A stretch of DNA of 64,000 nt, taken from assembly GCF_036327755.1 (NCBI RefSeq), contig NZ_CP109596.1, positions 6,076,001 through 6,140,000 of the forward strand. Reading direction: 5' to 3'. How positions within the stretch are numbered: the first letter of the stretch is position 1; each line of letters starts with the position of its first letter. Positions 1-9,123 of the stretch are shown here, one piece after another. The position numbers and the translations under genes are program-made. The notes under the pieces were generated by a model. It did not search any database, was not told where the DNA came from, and saw only the letters and a list, made by a program, of their open reading frames with translations. The stretch is from Nocardia sp. NBC_01503. Its GTDB lineage: Bacteria; Actinomycetota; Actinomycetes; Mycobacteriales; Mycobacteriaceae.

Positions 1-820
1 GGAGGGTTCCGATAGCGGCGAAGTTGCATGGACGGGCGTAGTCGGTGGTGTCCACCGGCTGATCGGGATGCCAGTCCGTGGCGTAGGTGATGCCCGGTTC
101 GACGAGTTTCCAACCGTCGAAGCAGGTTTCGAACTGCTCGCGGGTGCGCAGGGTGACCGGTGTACTCGTATCGCCGAAGACCGCCGCACCGGCGGCTACC
201 TGCTGTTTGATCTCCTGGCCCGCGTCCTGGAGGGATACATGGGTCATGGCGAGCTGGCTGCCGGGGACGACGGCCGCGCGCAGCCGGGCCAGCAGTGCGG
301 CGGGATCGTCGGCATCGGGCACCCAGGGCAGTACCGAAACCAGCAGCAGCCCAACCGGTTCGGAGAAGTCGATCAGGCGCCGGGTCTCCGGGTGTTCGAG
401 AATCCTCGCCGGATCGCGTAGATCGGCGTCGATCATGACGGTGCTGTCGAGCAGATCGTGCTCCCGCAGCAGATCTCGCGCCCGATTGATCGCCTCCTCG
501 TCATTGTCCACGTAGACGACACGGGCGTCCGGAGCCAGCGAGCGGGCGACCTCATGGGTATTGCCGCCGGTCGGCAGCCCGGATCCGATATCGAGGAACT
601 GGCGGATGCCACTGTCGATCATGTATCGCACCGCGCGCGTGAGAAATCGGCGGTTGTGCCGAGCCCAGAGCGGGTAGAAGGGGATCTCCTCGTAGAGCCG
701 GTGGATGAATGGCAGATCCGATTCGAAGATCACCTCACCGGTGATCATATGGTGGTAGATGCGTGCCGGACTCGGCTTGTGGGTGTCTATCGGGCGGGGT
801 TCGAAGTCATTGCTGGACAT
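1..820 (-). CDS. SAM-dependent methyltransferase, DUF574 family (3' end outside window)
   Basis: The reverse strand is open from an ATG at 820 to the window edge, giving 273 codons with no stop. The start has a good ribosome-binding site (AGAGGA, about 7 bases upstream). The protein shows FLDIGSGLPT at residues 75-84 and VVYVDND at 101-107, the SAM-binding strand signatures of the actinobacterial DUF574 (Methyltransf_19) family. These enzymes are cytoplasmic and their substrates are mostly unknown. The gene lies 16 bases downstream of an XRE/DUF5753 regulator on the same strand, a frequent pairing in Nocardia and Streptomyces, so the two are probably one transcript. Only a short C-terminal part should be missing. 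The substrate cannot be read from the sequence. Confidence 0.9.
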   Translation of the reverse strand, partial: MSSNDFEPRPIDTHKPSPARIYHHMITGEVIFESDLPFIHRLYEEIPFYPLWARHNRRFLTRAVRYMIDSGIRQFLDIGSGLPTGGNTHEVARSLAPDARVVYVDNDEEAINRARDLLREHDLLDSTVMIDADLRDPARILEHPETRRLIDFSEPVGLLLVSVLPWVPDADDPAALLARLRAAVVPGSQLAMTHVSLQDAGQEIKQQVAAGAAVFGDTSTPVTLRTREQFETCFDGWKLVEPGITYATDWHPDQPVDTTDYARPCNFAAIGTL

Positions 821-836
821 CGTATTTCCTCTGCGA

Positions 837-1736
837 TCAGGGCTGGCGATGAACGGTGGGGCGGCTGCGCAGGCCGCGGGCGAGGTGTTCCATGAACTGG
901 CGCGAGTCGGCCGGGCCGAGGGCGGTCATGGCCAGGCGGTTGAAGATGCGATCGCGGATGCCGACGGCGGGTTTGTCGTCGATATAGCGAATCTCGCCCT
1001 GCGCCTCGACGACCACCATCTCGAGATCGCCCGCGGCGCCCGGTGAGGGGACTCGGACCAGAATGTAGCGGTCCTCCATGCCCGCCCCGGGGGCCTGATG
1101 GGTGAACGGCATGACCTGGAGTTGGATATTGGGGCGATGGGACAGCTCGATGAGGTGACCGAGTTGATCGAGCATGACGCTGTCGCCGCCGTAGGTTCGG
1201 CGCAGGCAGGATTCGGAGAGGATGGCGTGGAATTCGGGCGCCCCGCGTTTGAACAGGATCTGCTGGCGCGCGGTCCGGGCCCGCACGTAATCCTCGACCG
1301 TCACCGCGTCCGGATCGCCGGGATCGGGCTGGAAGGGCTCATGCAGGGCGTGGATGTAGCTCGGGTGCTGGAGTAGGCCCGGCACGATCTCCGCCCCGGT
1401 CTCACGCAGGCGATCGGCCACATTCTCCAGATCGACCAGGAGCCGGAGCTCCTCGATATAGGCGCGGCGGTAACCCGAGTTCCAGAAGCCCCGGCGATGG
1501 CTGTCCTCGCGCAGGTCCAACAGGATTCGGATGTAGTCCTCATCGGAGATGCCGAGTTTGCGAGCGAGCGTGTCGAGCGCCTCGGCGGTCAGATTGCCGG
1601 TGCCCGCGATCGCGGCCGCGATGCGGGATTGGCTGACCCCGATGAGTTTGCCCGCCTCGGCCTGGGTGGTTCGCGCGCGCCGCAGCATCGCATCGATCTC
1701 CCTGCCCAGCAATACTTTTCGCGCGGTTCTCGCCAT
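837..1736 (-). CDS. XRE-family regulator with DUF5753 domain
   Basis: A 299-residue protein. An N-terminal helix-turn-helix (about residues 15-60, including TQAEAGKLIGVSQSRIAA) is followed by a long DUF5753 region with recognisable pieces such as VPGLLQHPSYIHAL and LSESCLRR. This is the standard layout of the Scr1-type XRE regulators that are abundant in actinobacteria, where DUF5753 is thought to be a ligand- or partner-binding domain. The usual small DUF397 partner gene is not next to it. Instead a DUF574 methyltransferase follows after 16 bases on the same strand, so the regulator probably leads a two-gene unit. The ATG at 1736 is the only well-placed start. Confidence 0.9.
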   Translation of the reverse strand: MARTARKVLLGREIDAMLRRARTTQAEAGKLIGVSQSRIAAAIAGTGNLTAEALDTLARKLGISDEDYIRILLDLREDSHRRGFWNSGYRRAYIEELRLLVDLENVADRLRETGAEIVPGLLQHPSYIHALHEPFQPDPGDPDAVTVEDYVRARTARQQILFKRGAPEFHAILSESCLRRTYGGDSVMLDQLGHLIELSHRPNIQLQVMPFTHQAPGAGMEDRYILVRVPSPGAAGDLEMVVVEAQGEIRYIDDKPAVGIRDRIFNRLAMTALGPADSRQFMEHLARGLRSRPTVHRQP

Positions 1737-1903
1737 GGCTCCCCACCGTATCGGGCCGCTTCGCCTAGAGCCGCTTCAAGTTTCGCAAATCTGATTATCA
1801 GGATAGATTATCGGGCACGATTATTACGCGGAAGTGGCCGAGCGTGAATCCGAACCGTGACCGGCCGGTTACGTGTGAGTTAGCCGAGAAGGGCGGCGCC
1901 GCA

Positions 1904-3343
1904 ATGGATGTCACCGACCCCTACGCCGGACACGGCGACCCGCACGCCGCGGGGGACTGGGGCCGAGCGCTGCGGGTGTACCGGCGTACCGAATTGGGGC
2001 TCAGCCGTGCGGATTTCGCCGAGCTGATCAATGAGCGGGCGCGTCGGCTCGGGATCAATGCCGCGTGTTCGGAGCGGCATATCGCGCGGTGGGAACTCGG
2101 CGAGGTGCGCAGACCGAACCGGACCTATCGAGATTTGCTGGCGGCCGTGGGTGCGCCGGATCCGGATATCGAGGTCGCGTCCGCGAATGTCAGGTCCGAG
2201 TCGGGGATGATGTCATGTTCGACCGGCGACGTGCCCAGAGGTGAAGTGCGGGACACCGATCCGACCTTTCTGGAGACACTCGCCAGCGCGGTGGTCGGCT
2301 CTCCCGATGTCCTGATTCCGTGGCTTCCGGCCCTCGGTGAGCCCGAACCCGGGACATCTTTCCCCGGCCCCGAACCCGATCATGACTTCGTGCGCGACGC
2401 CACCGCCAGATTGCGTGAAATCGACCAGCGGCACGGCGGCTCCGCCGTCGCGGACGCCGCCACCAACCTGCTGAAGCTCTCGACGACACTGCTGGCCCGG
2501 TACCGGGGACAGGCCCGCGAGCATTCGATGCTGGTCGCCTCCGCGGATCTGGCTCGCCTGTTGGGCTGGGCCTGCCACGATGTCGGTGACCAACATCGTG
2601 CGCGCCAATATGCCACGATGGCACTGCTTTTCGCGCGTCGGGCGGGCGCGGACAGCCTGGTCGCCTCGACCCTGTATGTGCTGGGCCGGATCAGTTTGAT
2701 CGAACATGATCCGCGCACCGCGCTCCGTATGTTCCAGCTCGGGCAGTTGCCCGCCCAGGACGCGGCCAATGGCGGGGAATCGGCTCGGCTGTACGCCAAT
2801 GAGGCCTGGGCGCACGCCATGATGGGTGATGTGAGCCGGATGCGATTCGCCCTCGCGCGCGCCGAGGACGAGATCACTCGGGTCGGGGATCTGGTCGATC
2901 CGTGGACCCGGGTGTTCTTCAGCCCAGGTGAGTTCACTGGTATGCAATCGGTGATCTACAACGAGTACGCGTTGACCGCGACCGGCCGGGCCGCGGAGGA
3001 GTACACGCTCAAAGCCGTTGCCAGCGCACGGGAATCGCTGGCCGCGTGCGCGCCCGGGCGACCGGCGCGCAGCATTCTGTTCGACAACATCACCATCGCC
3101 ACCGGGGCGTTCCGGCTGCGTCAGATCGATGAGGCGGTGTCGTTCGCCACCGCCTCGCTGCGGCTGACCAGCGAGGTCGACAGTGGACGGGTCGCCGACC
3201 GGCTCGGCCGGTTGGTGCATATCGCCACCTTGACCTCACCGCGCTCCGATGTGCGTGATATCTGTCAGGACATCCGTCAAGCCCTCGATACCACACCGCA
3301 CCGGGCACGTTCACCGATCCGACATCGGCTCGCGACAGCCTAG
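1904..3343 (+). CDS. XRE-type regulator with TPR-like helical C-terminus
   Basis: A 479-residue protein. The N-terminal third carries an XRE-like helix-turn-helix in which RRTELGLSRADFAELIN and SERHIARWELGE resemble the DNA-binding core. The rest is alanine- and leucine-rich helical sequence (for example ADLARLLGWACHDVGD and YATMALLFARRAGADS), typical of the tetratricopeptide-like sensor half of many Streptomyces and Nocardia regulators. I chose the ATG at 1904 because GAGAAGGG lies just upstream; an in-frame GTG at 1844 is possible but has no convincing ribosome-binding site. It is divergent from the DUF5753 regulator. The ligand and target genes are unknown. Confidence 0.8.
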   Translation: MDVTDPYAGHGDPHAAGDWGRALRVYRRTELGLSRADFAELINERARRLGINAACSERHIARWELGEVRRPNRTYRDLLAAVGAPDPDIEVASANVRSESGMMSCSTGDVPRGEVRDTDPTFLETLASAVVGSPDVLIPWLPALGEPEPGTSFPGPEPDHDFVRDATARLREIDQRHGGSAVADAATNLLKLSTTLLARYRGQAREHSMLVASADLARLLGWACHDVGDQHRARQYATMALLFARRAGADSLVASTLYVLGRISLIEHDPRTALRMFQLGQLPAQDAANGGESARLYANEAWAHAMMGDVSRMRFALARAEDEITRVGDLVDPWTRVFFSPGEFTGMQSVIYNEYALTATGRAAEEYTLKAVASARESLAACAPGRPARSILFDNITIATGAFRLRQIDEAVSFATASLRLTSEVDSGRVADRLGRLVHIATLTSPRSDVRDICQDIRQALDTTPHRARSPIRHRLATA

Positions 3344-3556
3344 GAAAGCGTCATCTGTCATACCTGACATTCGTCGAATGTCCTGATCGGATCGGCGGAT
3401 GTCATGCGGACCGGCCGCCCCGTCCGCATCTGACCTGTCGAATGTCATTGCCGCAGAGCTTGTATCCCGCTTGACTCGTGGTATGACCACAGATGATGCC
3501 CACGCCCGCCGCTCGGGCATGTGACGCGCGGCCGGAACAAGCGCGGGAGCACTCTC

Positions 3557-4402
3557 ATGTGGTTCGGATATGCCCGGGTGGATCTGTTGCCGGCCGATCT
3601 CCGGCGCGGGGTGGCGCCCATGATTCACGATTACGCCGCACACGCCGGATTCGGTGAGGGCACAGTCGTTTTCGAGCCGATCGCCGCGGAGGTGCTGCTC
3701 CGCGAGATGCTCGCCGAACTCGATCGCGACGATCCGGCCGCGACGACGCAGCGCCGTCTGGTGGAGATCGCGCGGTCCTGGCGGGTGGACCTGGAGCAGG
3801 TCCTGCGGCCCTGGCCCCGCGCGGAGGTGTTGTGGCAGATCATCGAAACGACGGCCGGTGTGCCGGGTGCGCACCTGATCGTGCCCTCACGCGAGCATCT
3901 GGCCGACCTCGGGCCCTCCGGCCGTGCGGCGGTCGCCGAACTTGCCAAGGCGCGCATGAGAATTCACCACCTCGACGCGATTGTCGACGAGCCGGACGAG
4001 CCGCTTTCCCCCTCCTACACGGACGCGCGGGTGCTGGTGGAGTCCCGGCTCGGGTCGATCCCGGCCGTGGCCCAACTCGACGCGGCCACCGAACTGTTCC
4101 GCCTCGGCAGGATCGCGGCCGTCCAATCCGTCGATTCCATCTACGCGGCAATGATCAACGATCCGACCCGGCCGACCGCGGGTGTGCTGGAATTCCCGTC
4201 GGATATCGCGCCCGCGGTGATCCGGCTGCTCGGAACGGCGAGCGGACAGCTGGTGGTCGAGCTCGAGGAGCCGCATCCGCGAATGGACGAGATCGCTGCG
4301 TCCTTGGCCGTGCTGTGTGAGAGTTCGCAGCGTTTCATCGACGGCGGTCGCACCTTCACCCGTTGCGCACTGCCCCTGGAAGCATCGGATGTCGTTCCAT
4401 GA
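3557..4402 (+). CDS. Hypothetical protein with degenerate resolvase-like N-terminus
   Basis: A 281-residue protein starting at ATG 3557, with GGGAG eight bases upstream. The N-terminus begins WFGYARVD, followed by a helix with YAAHAGF and later by AHLIVPSREHL. This order resembles the catalytic fold of serine recombinases (YxRVS, then a helix, then a strand reading xLIVxxxxHL). The catalytic serine position is Asp here and there is no DNA-binding recombinase domain, so activity as a recombinase is not expected. It overlaps the next gene by four bases (ATGA), so translation is coupled. The 58.4 kb gene has a related-looking N-terminus. The resemblance is my inference; the function is unknown. 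Confidence 0.7.
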   Translation: MWFGYARVDLLPADLRRGVAPMIHDYAAHAGFGEGTVVFEPIAAEVLLREMLAELDRDDPAATTQRRLVEIARSWRVDLEQVLRPWPRAEVLWQIIETTAGVPGAHLIVPSREHLADLGPSGRAAVAELAKARMRIHHLDAIVDEPDEPLSPSYTDARVLVESRLGSIPAVAQLDAATELFRLGRIAAVQSVDSIYAAMINDPTRPTAGVLEFPSDIAPAVIRLLGTASGQLVVELEEPHPRMDEIAASLAVLCESSQRFIDGGRTFTRCALPLEASDVVP

Positions 4403-4953
4403 GACCGAAATCGAGCACCATCGTCCGAGTCGGAGTGACCGCTATCCCGCCCAACGACCGCGAACCCTACCGCGATCGCCTGCTCGCCGCCGAGGGTCTG
4501 CTGGAGGCCCGGCAACTACTCCTCGCCATCGCCGGTACCCTCCAGGGTGGCTCCCCGCTGATCGAGTGGGCCCGTGAACTGGCCGATCTACACGCCACCC
4601 TCATCACCGTCGCGATCTCGGCGACCCGCCGCCCGTCCGACTTCGACGAAACCGTGACTCGCGGCCGGGTCGGCACCCTCATCGGCCGTATCGACGAGTG
4701 GTCGGCCTTTCATCTCCCGCGCCCCGCCACCGGACGCCGCCACACCCACTCACTGGGTGAGGTCATCAGCCATCTCGCCGCAACCTACGCCCAAATGCAG
4801 TGGACCCTGCGCCACAGCGACAGCGCCCAACATCACCACGACGCCGCGCTGCGCTTTGCCCAGGTCCAGGAGGGCTACGCCGATCTCGTCGACGAGATCC
4901 GCACCCTGCGCGTCCTACTCCCCTTGGGCTGGAACGGAATCGGGCAGCGGTAG
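4399..4953 (+). CDS. DUF4254-like hypothetical protein
   Basis: A 184-residue protein whose ATG overlaps the stop of the preceding gene (ATGA), which fixes the start and indicates translational coupling. The sequence is helical, with RGRVGTLIGRIDEWSAFHLP, then HTHSLGEVISHLAATY, and a C-terminal YADLVDEIRTLRVLLPLG. From memory this order matches the DUF4254 proteins of Nocardia and Rhodococcus (arginine-rich helix, aromatic-proline turn, HT-x-G-x-V-I helix, then an LxDEV-like helix). No enzymatic motif is visible. Being coupled to the resolvase-like protein suggests a joint but unknown role. Confidence 0.65.
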   Translation: MRPKSSTIVRVGVTAIPPNDREPYRDRLLAAEGLLEARQLLLAIAGTLQGGSPLIEWARELADLHATLITVAISATRRPSDFDETVTRGRVGTLIGRIDEWSAFHLPRPATGRRHTHSLGEVISHLAATYAQMQWTLRHSDSAQHHHDAALRFAQVQEGYADLVDEIRTLRVLLPLGWNGIGQR

Positions 4954-5211
4954 GCGTGGCGGAGAAGTTCGCCGGGGCGCCTGTTCGAACAGGACGGTCC
5001 GCATCAGGTGGGTGACGTGGCGTTCGGAGCAGCAGGGGTGGGTGGAGCCGAAGCGGCGGCCGAGGTCCACCACCAAGGCCAGCGCGGCGTGGACCAGGAG
5101 GCGGGCTTCGGCGGCGGGGAGGTCGGGGCGGGCGGAGATCAGCAGAAGTCGATCCGGGTTTCTTCGGTAATCGTCGGAGATCCTGGCGGTATCGACGGTC
5201 CGCCATCGATG
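4915..5211 (-). pseudogene. Remnant of a TetR-family regulator (C-terminal domain only)
   Basis: On the reverse strand a frame is open from a TGA at 5212-5214 to a TAG at 4915-4917. It has no usable start codon, yet it reads like the C-terminal half of a TetR regulator: DDYRRNPDRLLLISARPDL, then EARLLVHAALALVVDLGR, then HVTHLMRTVLFE. The helix-turn-helix domain that should precede it is absent, and the region just upstream holds a plus-strand gene. The remnant overlaps the 3' end of the DUF4254-like gene by 39 bases. I read it as a decayed regulator. The alternative is chance coding-like sequence, but the ARPDLPxxEARLLVHAAL pattern makes that unlikely. Confidence 0.55.
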
Positions 5212-5344
5212 TCATAAGTTATGTGCGATTCACGACAATGCCTGGGTGATGGCCCCGGGGCTGTCCGATAACCCGAGTGTCCCGGGAGTGTTGTACCGGT
5301 GCGGTTCGCCGCCGGTGTCGTACCGTGTCCGTATCGTCCAGAAC

Positions 5345-5647
5345 ATGACTGACATCGCCCCCTTGGCCGCATTCGCGCGGGCGAAATTCGGTGACCCCGG
5401 AGTACACGCCATCGTCCGGAACGGGCGCACGGTGCATGCGGTCGGCCTGGGCCAGTGGGTCGGATCCGAGGAGGTGCCCGAACTGCTATGCCATACCGGT
5501 GTGGCAGGTTGGTCGCCCACCGCCCTGCAGCCCACCCGCGCCGGCGTCACCTGCGTGCGCTGCCTGCGCACCCTCTACGGCGAAGGTGACGGCGACCCTT
5601 CGCAATTGACCCTGTTCGGCAGGGACTGGCAATCCGAGCAGTCGTGA
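5345..5647 (+). CDS. Small hypothetical protein with Cys/His metal-site pattern
   Basis: A 100-residue protein beginning MTDIAPLAAFARAKFG at ATG 5345. The C-terminal half has LLCHTGVAGWSP followed by VTCVRCLRTLYG, a Cys-His plus CxxC arrangement that could bind zinc. Short actinobacterial proteins with this CH...CxxCLR pattern are common and uncharacterised. There is no clear ribosome-binding site. An upstream in-frame ATG at 5246 would add 33 residues of less protein-like sequence, so I prefer 5345. Confidence 0.6.
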   Translation: MTDIAPLAAFARAKFGDPGVHAIVRNGRTVHAVGLGQWVGSEEVPELLCHTGVAGWSPTALQPTRAGVTCVRCLRTLYGEGDGDPSQLTLFGRDWQSEQS

Positions 5648-5782
5648 GATAACGCCGGGACGAATCGGTTGTGATGCCAACCTCACAGTGTTGATGCGCC
5701 GTCCGGAGGTCGATGTGGGGAATGATGCCCTCGACATCGCAAGGAAGCGTCGGCCGTGGCCGGACGCGGCGGAAGGCGGGGT

Positions 5783-6085
5783 ATGACCGGTCGAAGAGAG
5801 CTTCAGGAGATCATCGGGCAGCTCACCGATGTCTATGACAGACAGCTGGTTTCGCAGATTCGCGAGAGCGCCGGACCGGAGGCGGCGGAGCTGGTGGCGG
5901 CGGATCTGGCGGGGATCGCGCGACAGGTCGCGGTGCGGTTGGTGGGGGATGACCCGACCGCGGCGGCCGATGCCGCCGAGGTGGTGCGCGCGGTGATGCC
6001 GACCGGACCGGGCGCGGATTTCGAGGAAACCGCACTGGGCAAGGCGATTCGCGCTGCCGAGGCCGGTGCTGTCGCGGCACGGTAG
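5783..6085 (+). CDS. Small helical hypothetical protein
   Basis: About 100 residues, starting MTGRRELQEIIGQLTD with GGAAGGCGGGG directly upstream. A GTG at 5756 would extend it by nine residues. It is almost wholly helical and acidic, with no cysteines or transmembrane segment (ESAGPEAAELVAADLAGI, DAAEVVRAVMPTG). I do not recognise the family. It is followed after 100 bases by an AraC regulator on the same strand, with no evidence that they are linked. Confidence 0.55.
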   Translation: MTGRRELQEIIGQLTDVYDRQLVSQIRESAGPEAAELVAADLAGIARQVAVRLVGDDPTAAADAAEVVRAVMPTGPGADFEETALGKAIRAAEAGAVAAR

Positions 6086-6185
6086 TCCCCTCCTGCGCAC
6101 CGGTTTCGGCGGCCGCGATCGTGGCGATCGCTGTTGCACTCAATAAGAAAACCGTTCGGTATCTAAAGACCGCTACACTCCGCCG

Positions 6186-7199
6186 GTGATCGAAGGCACC
6201 ATCCCTACTCGTACCGCGCTCGTACTCCAGCAAACCGCCCTGACCTTGGGGGTGTCGCAGGCACAACTCTCCGGCGGCATCGCGGTGGATTCGTCGATGT
6301 TCGGGGACGATCGATTACGGGTGCCTATCGAATCCGCGTGGCGGATGTGGGAGATGATCGGCTTCGCCGGTGGACCGGGGGCGGGTCTGTGCGCCAGCGC
6401 CGCCGCCGGACTCGGCAGCCTCGGCGTCTGGGATTACCTGTTCTCCAGCCGCCCGACGCTGGCCGAGAGTCTGCGCACGGTCATGGAATTGCGCTCGGCG
6501 GTCACCGATCCGTGCGTCGACTGGCAGGTGATCGAGGATGGTGGCCTGCTCACCGTCCGTGTCGGCGTCGCCGCGGAGGCCGACCCGGTCTTCGTACCGG
6601 TGGAGGAGTTCGTACTCGCATTGGTGCTGCGCCGAATCCGCGAGGCCACCGGTGAGCACATCATCCCCATCCGAGTCGCGTTCACCCATCTCACTACCGC
6701 GCGGCGCAACCACCTGATCGACGAATTCGGCACCGGCAGAATCGAATTCGGTGCCTCGCACTCGGAGATCTGTTTCCTGGACATCGGCCGCCTGCCCACC
6801 TCCGGTGATCCGGGCCTGGGTGATCTGCTGTGTGATTACGCCCGGCTGTCACTCGCCTCGGCCCGGCTGCTGCCGTCCTGGCTGGACCGATTTCACGCGG
6901 CCGTGTCCGATGCGCTGACCCGCGGTGATCTGAGTCTGGGCACGATCGCGACGCGCTTGGCCGTCAGTCCGCGCACGCTGCAACGCCGATTGACCGACCT
7001 GGGCACCAGTTGGCGCGATGAGGTCGAACAGGTGCGGCGGCAGCGCGCCACCGATCTACTGCGCGATACCGATCTCACCGTGCAGGCCGTCGCCGCCCGG
7101 GTCGGCTACTCCGATGCCCGGGCGCTGCGCCGCGCGTTCACCCAGTGGACCGGTCGCAGCCCGGGCAGTTTCCGGCTGCTCTCAACCCACCAGAACTGA
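6186..7199 (+). CDS. AraC-family regulator with Arabinose_bd-type N-terminus
   Basis: A 337-residue regulator with a GTG start. The first 190 residues form the globular domain seen in the OruR/ArgR-like AraC subfamily. The last 100 residues carry the two helix-turn-helices: LSLGTIATRLAVSPRTLQRR, and TVQAVAARVGYSDARALRRA followed by FTQWTGRSPGSFR. It probably senses a small molecule and controls neighbouring metabolism. It is convergent with a hydrolase gene, and the two coding regions overlap by 18 bases at their 3' ends. A second AraC gene lies on the other side of that hydrolase. Confidence 0.93.
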   Translation: MIEGTIPTRTALVLQQTALTLGVSQAQLSGGIAVDSSMFGDDRLRVPIESAWRMWEMIGFAGGPGAGLCASAAAGLGSLGVWDYLFSSRPTLAESLRTVMELRSAVTDPCVDWQVIEDGGLLTVRVGVAAEADPVFVPVEEFVLALVLRRIREATGEHIIPIRVAFTHLTTARRNHLIDEFGTGRIEFGASHSEICFLDIGRLPTSGDPGLGDLLCDYARLSLASARLLPSWLDRFHAAVSDALTRGDLSLGTIATRLAVSPRTLQRRLTDLGTSWRDEVEQVRRQRATDLLRDTDLTVQAVAARVGYSDARALRRAFTQWTGRSPGSFRLLSTHQN

Positions 7200-8051
7200 G
7201 CGGAACAGCTGCGCGGCCGCGTCCGCGGCGGCATCGATGAGCCGCGGATCGTCGTAGAAGTCGATCTGCCCCACCGATTCCAGCCACAGCTCGGATTTGG
7301 GGCTCGACACCGTCGCATAGAACTTGCGGGCGAAGGCCGGGGCCAGCGCATGCTCCGAGTGCACCATCACATACGGGACGGCGAGTCGAGCGGCGGCCTC
7401 GATGGTGTCGAATTCGCTTGTGTAAGCGAAGGATTGGACGGCGAACCCGTTGGTGTAGTTCGGCACCACACCGCGAGCGGTGCCGTAGTACTCGTACGCC
7501 TCGCGCAGCGGCATTCCCACATCGCCGCCATCGGGCGCGACCGCGGGAATCATCTCCGCGACACCGGTATCGCGCCACACCTGCTCGGCGGCGCGGCCCC
7601 GGGCGATGGCCTCCGGGCTCGGCGGGGCGGCGGTGGTATCGGAGTAGTACCCGGCCACTCCCGCGAACGCCCGGATGCGCGGATCGTCCGCGACCGCGCG
7701 CGCCATATATCCGGCTCCGGCGCATACACCGACCGCGACCACCGGCAGCTCCCGGGTCCGCTCATCGGCGAGCAGCGCCGTCACGGCCTGCTGGATATCC
7801 TGGGCCTTGCCGAACGGGTTCTCGAATTGCCGCGGCTGGCCTTCACTTTCACCGAAGGTCCGGTGGTCGAAGGCGAGGGCGGCGAATCCGCGCTCGGCCA
7901 GCGCCCGTGCGTACGCCCCCGCCGCCTGCTCCTTGACCGACGTCAATGGTCCGGTGGTGACGACCGCGCCGACCGGTCTCCCCTCGGGCAGGTGCAGCAC
8001 TCCCACCAGCTGATCGCCGTCGTTGGTGAAGGTGAAGCGTTCGGTTCTCAT
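7182..8051 (-). CDS. Alpha/beta hydrolase, YcjY/dienelactone-hydrolase-like, with altered active site
   Basis: A 289-residue cytoplasmic alpha/beta hydrolase. Strand-loop elements are clear: LVGVLHLPEG, GFAALAFDHRTFGESEG and a nucleophile elbow reading VGVCAGAGYM, so the nucleophile is Cys110 as in dienelactone hydrolases rather than Ser. Near the C-terminus, family members read roughly H-I-D-x-Y-D, with the catalytic His first. This protein reads GQIDFYDD, with Gln262 at the expected His position (the codon is CAG). The triad therefore looks incomplete. It lies between two plus-strand AraC genes and its promoter region faces the second one, so one of them may control it. The substrate is unknown and it may not be active as a standard hydrolase. 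Confidence 0.85.
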   Translation of the reverse strand: MRTERFTFTNDGDQLVGVLHLPEGRPVGAVVTTGPLTSVKEQAAGAYARALAERGFAALAFDHRTFGESEGQPRQFENPFGKAQDIQQAVTALLADERTRELPVVAVGVCAGAGYMARAVADDPRIRAFAGVAGYYSDTTAAPPSPEAIARGRAAEQVWRDTGVAEMIPAVAPDGGDVGMPLREAYEYYGTARGVVPNYTNGFAVQSFAYTSEFDTIEAAARLAVPYVMVHSEHALAPAFARKFYATVSSPKSELWLESVGQIDFYDDPRLIDAAADAAAQLFRSVLVG

Positions 8052-8211
8052 CTGTCGGACCCCTCGAATCGTATGGACGGCGAGAGTCTATGCGCGGAAT
8101 CCGGCACCGATCGCGGGCATCGCACGCCAGCGGGGGGACCGAGCACGCCAACCTCGGCATCCGGAATCCGCACCGCCGATCCAACAACCACCGGTTTGCT
8201 AGCCTGCGCGA

Positions 8212-9024
8212 GTGGGATCGGCAGGTGAGCACGCTCGGCTCTGGACCGCCGACGCCAGCTCCCAGGTGGATCTGCTCGCCGCGCGATTCGAGACCTTCAC
8301 CTTCGACCGGCACAGTCACGATCAGCTGTCGGTGGGCGTCATCGAACAGGGCGCGGAGGGCCTGCATATGGCGGGCGGCACGGTGGTGATTCCGGCCGGT
8401 CAGCTGGTGATCATCAATCCCGGGCAGGTGCACACCGGATTCGCGGCGGTCGAATCCGGTTGGCGCTACCGCATGTTCTACTTCGACACCGACCTGGTCG
8501 AGGAGCTGGCCGGTGCCCAGTTGGGCACGAGCGAGGTCTGGTTCCCGGAAACGGCGGTGCGCGATGACGAGCTCTTCGCGCGCATGCGATGCGTGCATCG
8601 GGCGCAGGAGCAGGCCGGTGATCCACTCACCGCGGAGTCCCTGCTGCTCACGGGTCTTGGTGCGGTACTCGCACGGCATGCGCGCGGCGGACGTGAGCTC
8701 ACGGGCGATGGACGGCCGCGCCGGGGCGTGGAGCTGGCGCGCGAGCTGCTGCACGATCGATGGACCGAATCGGTGACGGTCGCCGAACTCACGGCCGTGT
8801 CCGGGATTCCGCGGGCCACGCTGATCACCGCGTTCCGGCGCGCGTACGGGTTGCCGCCGCACGCCTATCTGCTTCGCTTGCGCGCCAATCATGCACGCCG
8901 TCTGTTGCTGGCCGGTGGGCTGCCCGCCGAGGTGGCGGTCGCGGTGGGATTCGCCGATCAGGCGCACCTCACGCGGATCTGTAAGCGCTACTTCGGTGTG
9001 ACGCCCGGCGCGATCCGTCCCTGA
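8212..9024 (+). CDS. AraC-family regulator with cupin N-terminus
   Basis: A 270-residue regulator from a GTG start. The N-terminal cupin-like sensor is typical (FDRHSHDQLSVGVIEQG, then VIPAGQLVIINPGQVHTG). The C-terminal AraC DNA-binding region has ESVTVAELTAVSGIPRATLI and LPAEVAVAVGFADQAHLTR, ending FGVTPGAIRP. Members of this group often control an adjacent exporter or permease. Here a lactate-permease-like gene follows 100 bases downstream on the same strand and a hydrolase is divergent. Both are candidate targets by position only. Confidence 0.92.
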   Translation: MGSAGEHARLWTADASSQVDLLAARFETFTFDRHSHDQLSVGVIEQGAEGLHMAGGTVVIPAGQLVIINPGQVHTGFAAVESGWRYRMFYFDTDLVEELAGAQLGTSEVWFPETAVRDDELFARMRCVHRAQEQAGDPLTAESLLLTGLGAVLARHARGGRELTGDGRPRRGVELARELLHDRWTESVTVAELTAVSGIPRATLITAFRRAYGLPPHAYLLRLRANHARRLLLAGGLPAEVAVAVGFADQAHLTRICKRYFGVTPGAIRP

Positions 9025-9123
9025 TTCGGCGTGCGGCCGAGACTTTTGTTCAATACCGCCACCCACCCTGACAGCCAGGCTGTGTCGCAGCTGTTGATCG
9101 GCAGCGAAAAGCCATGGGAGGCA

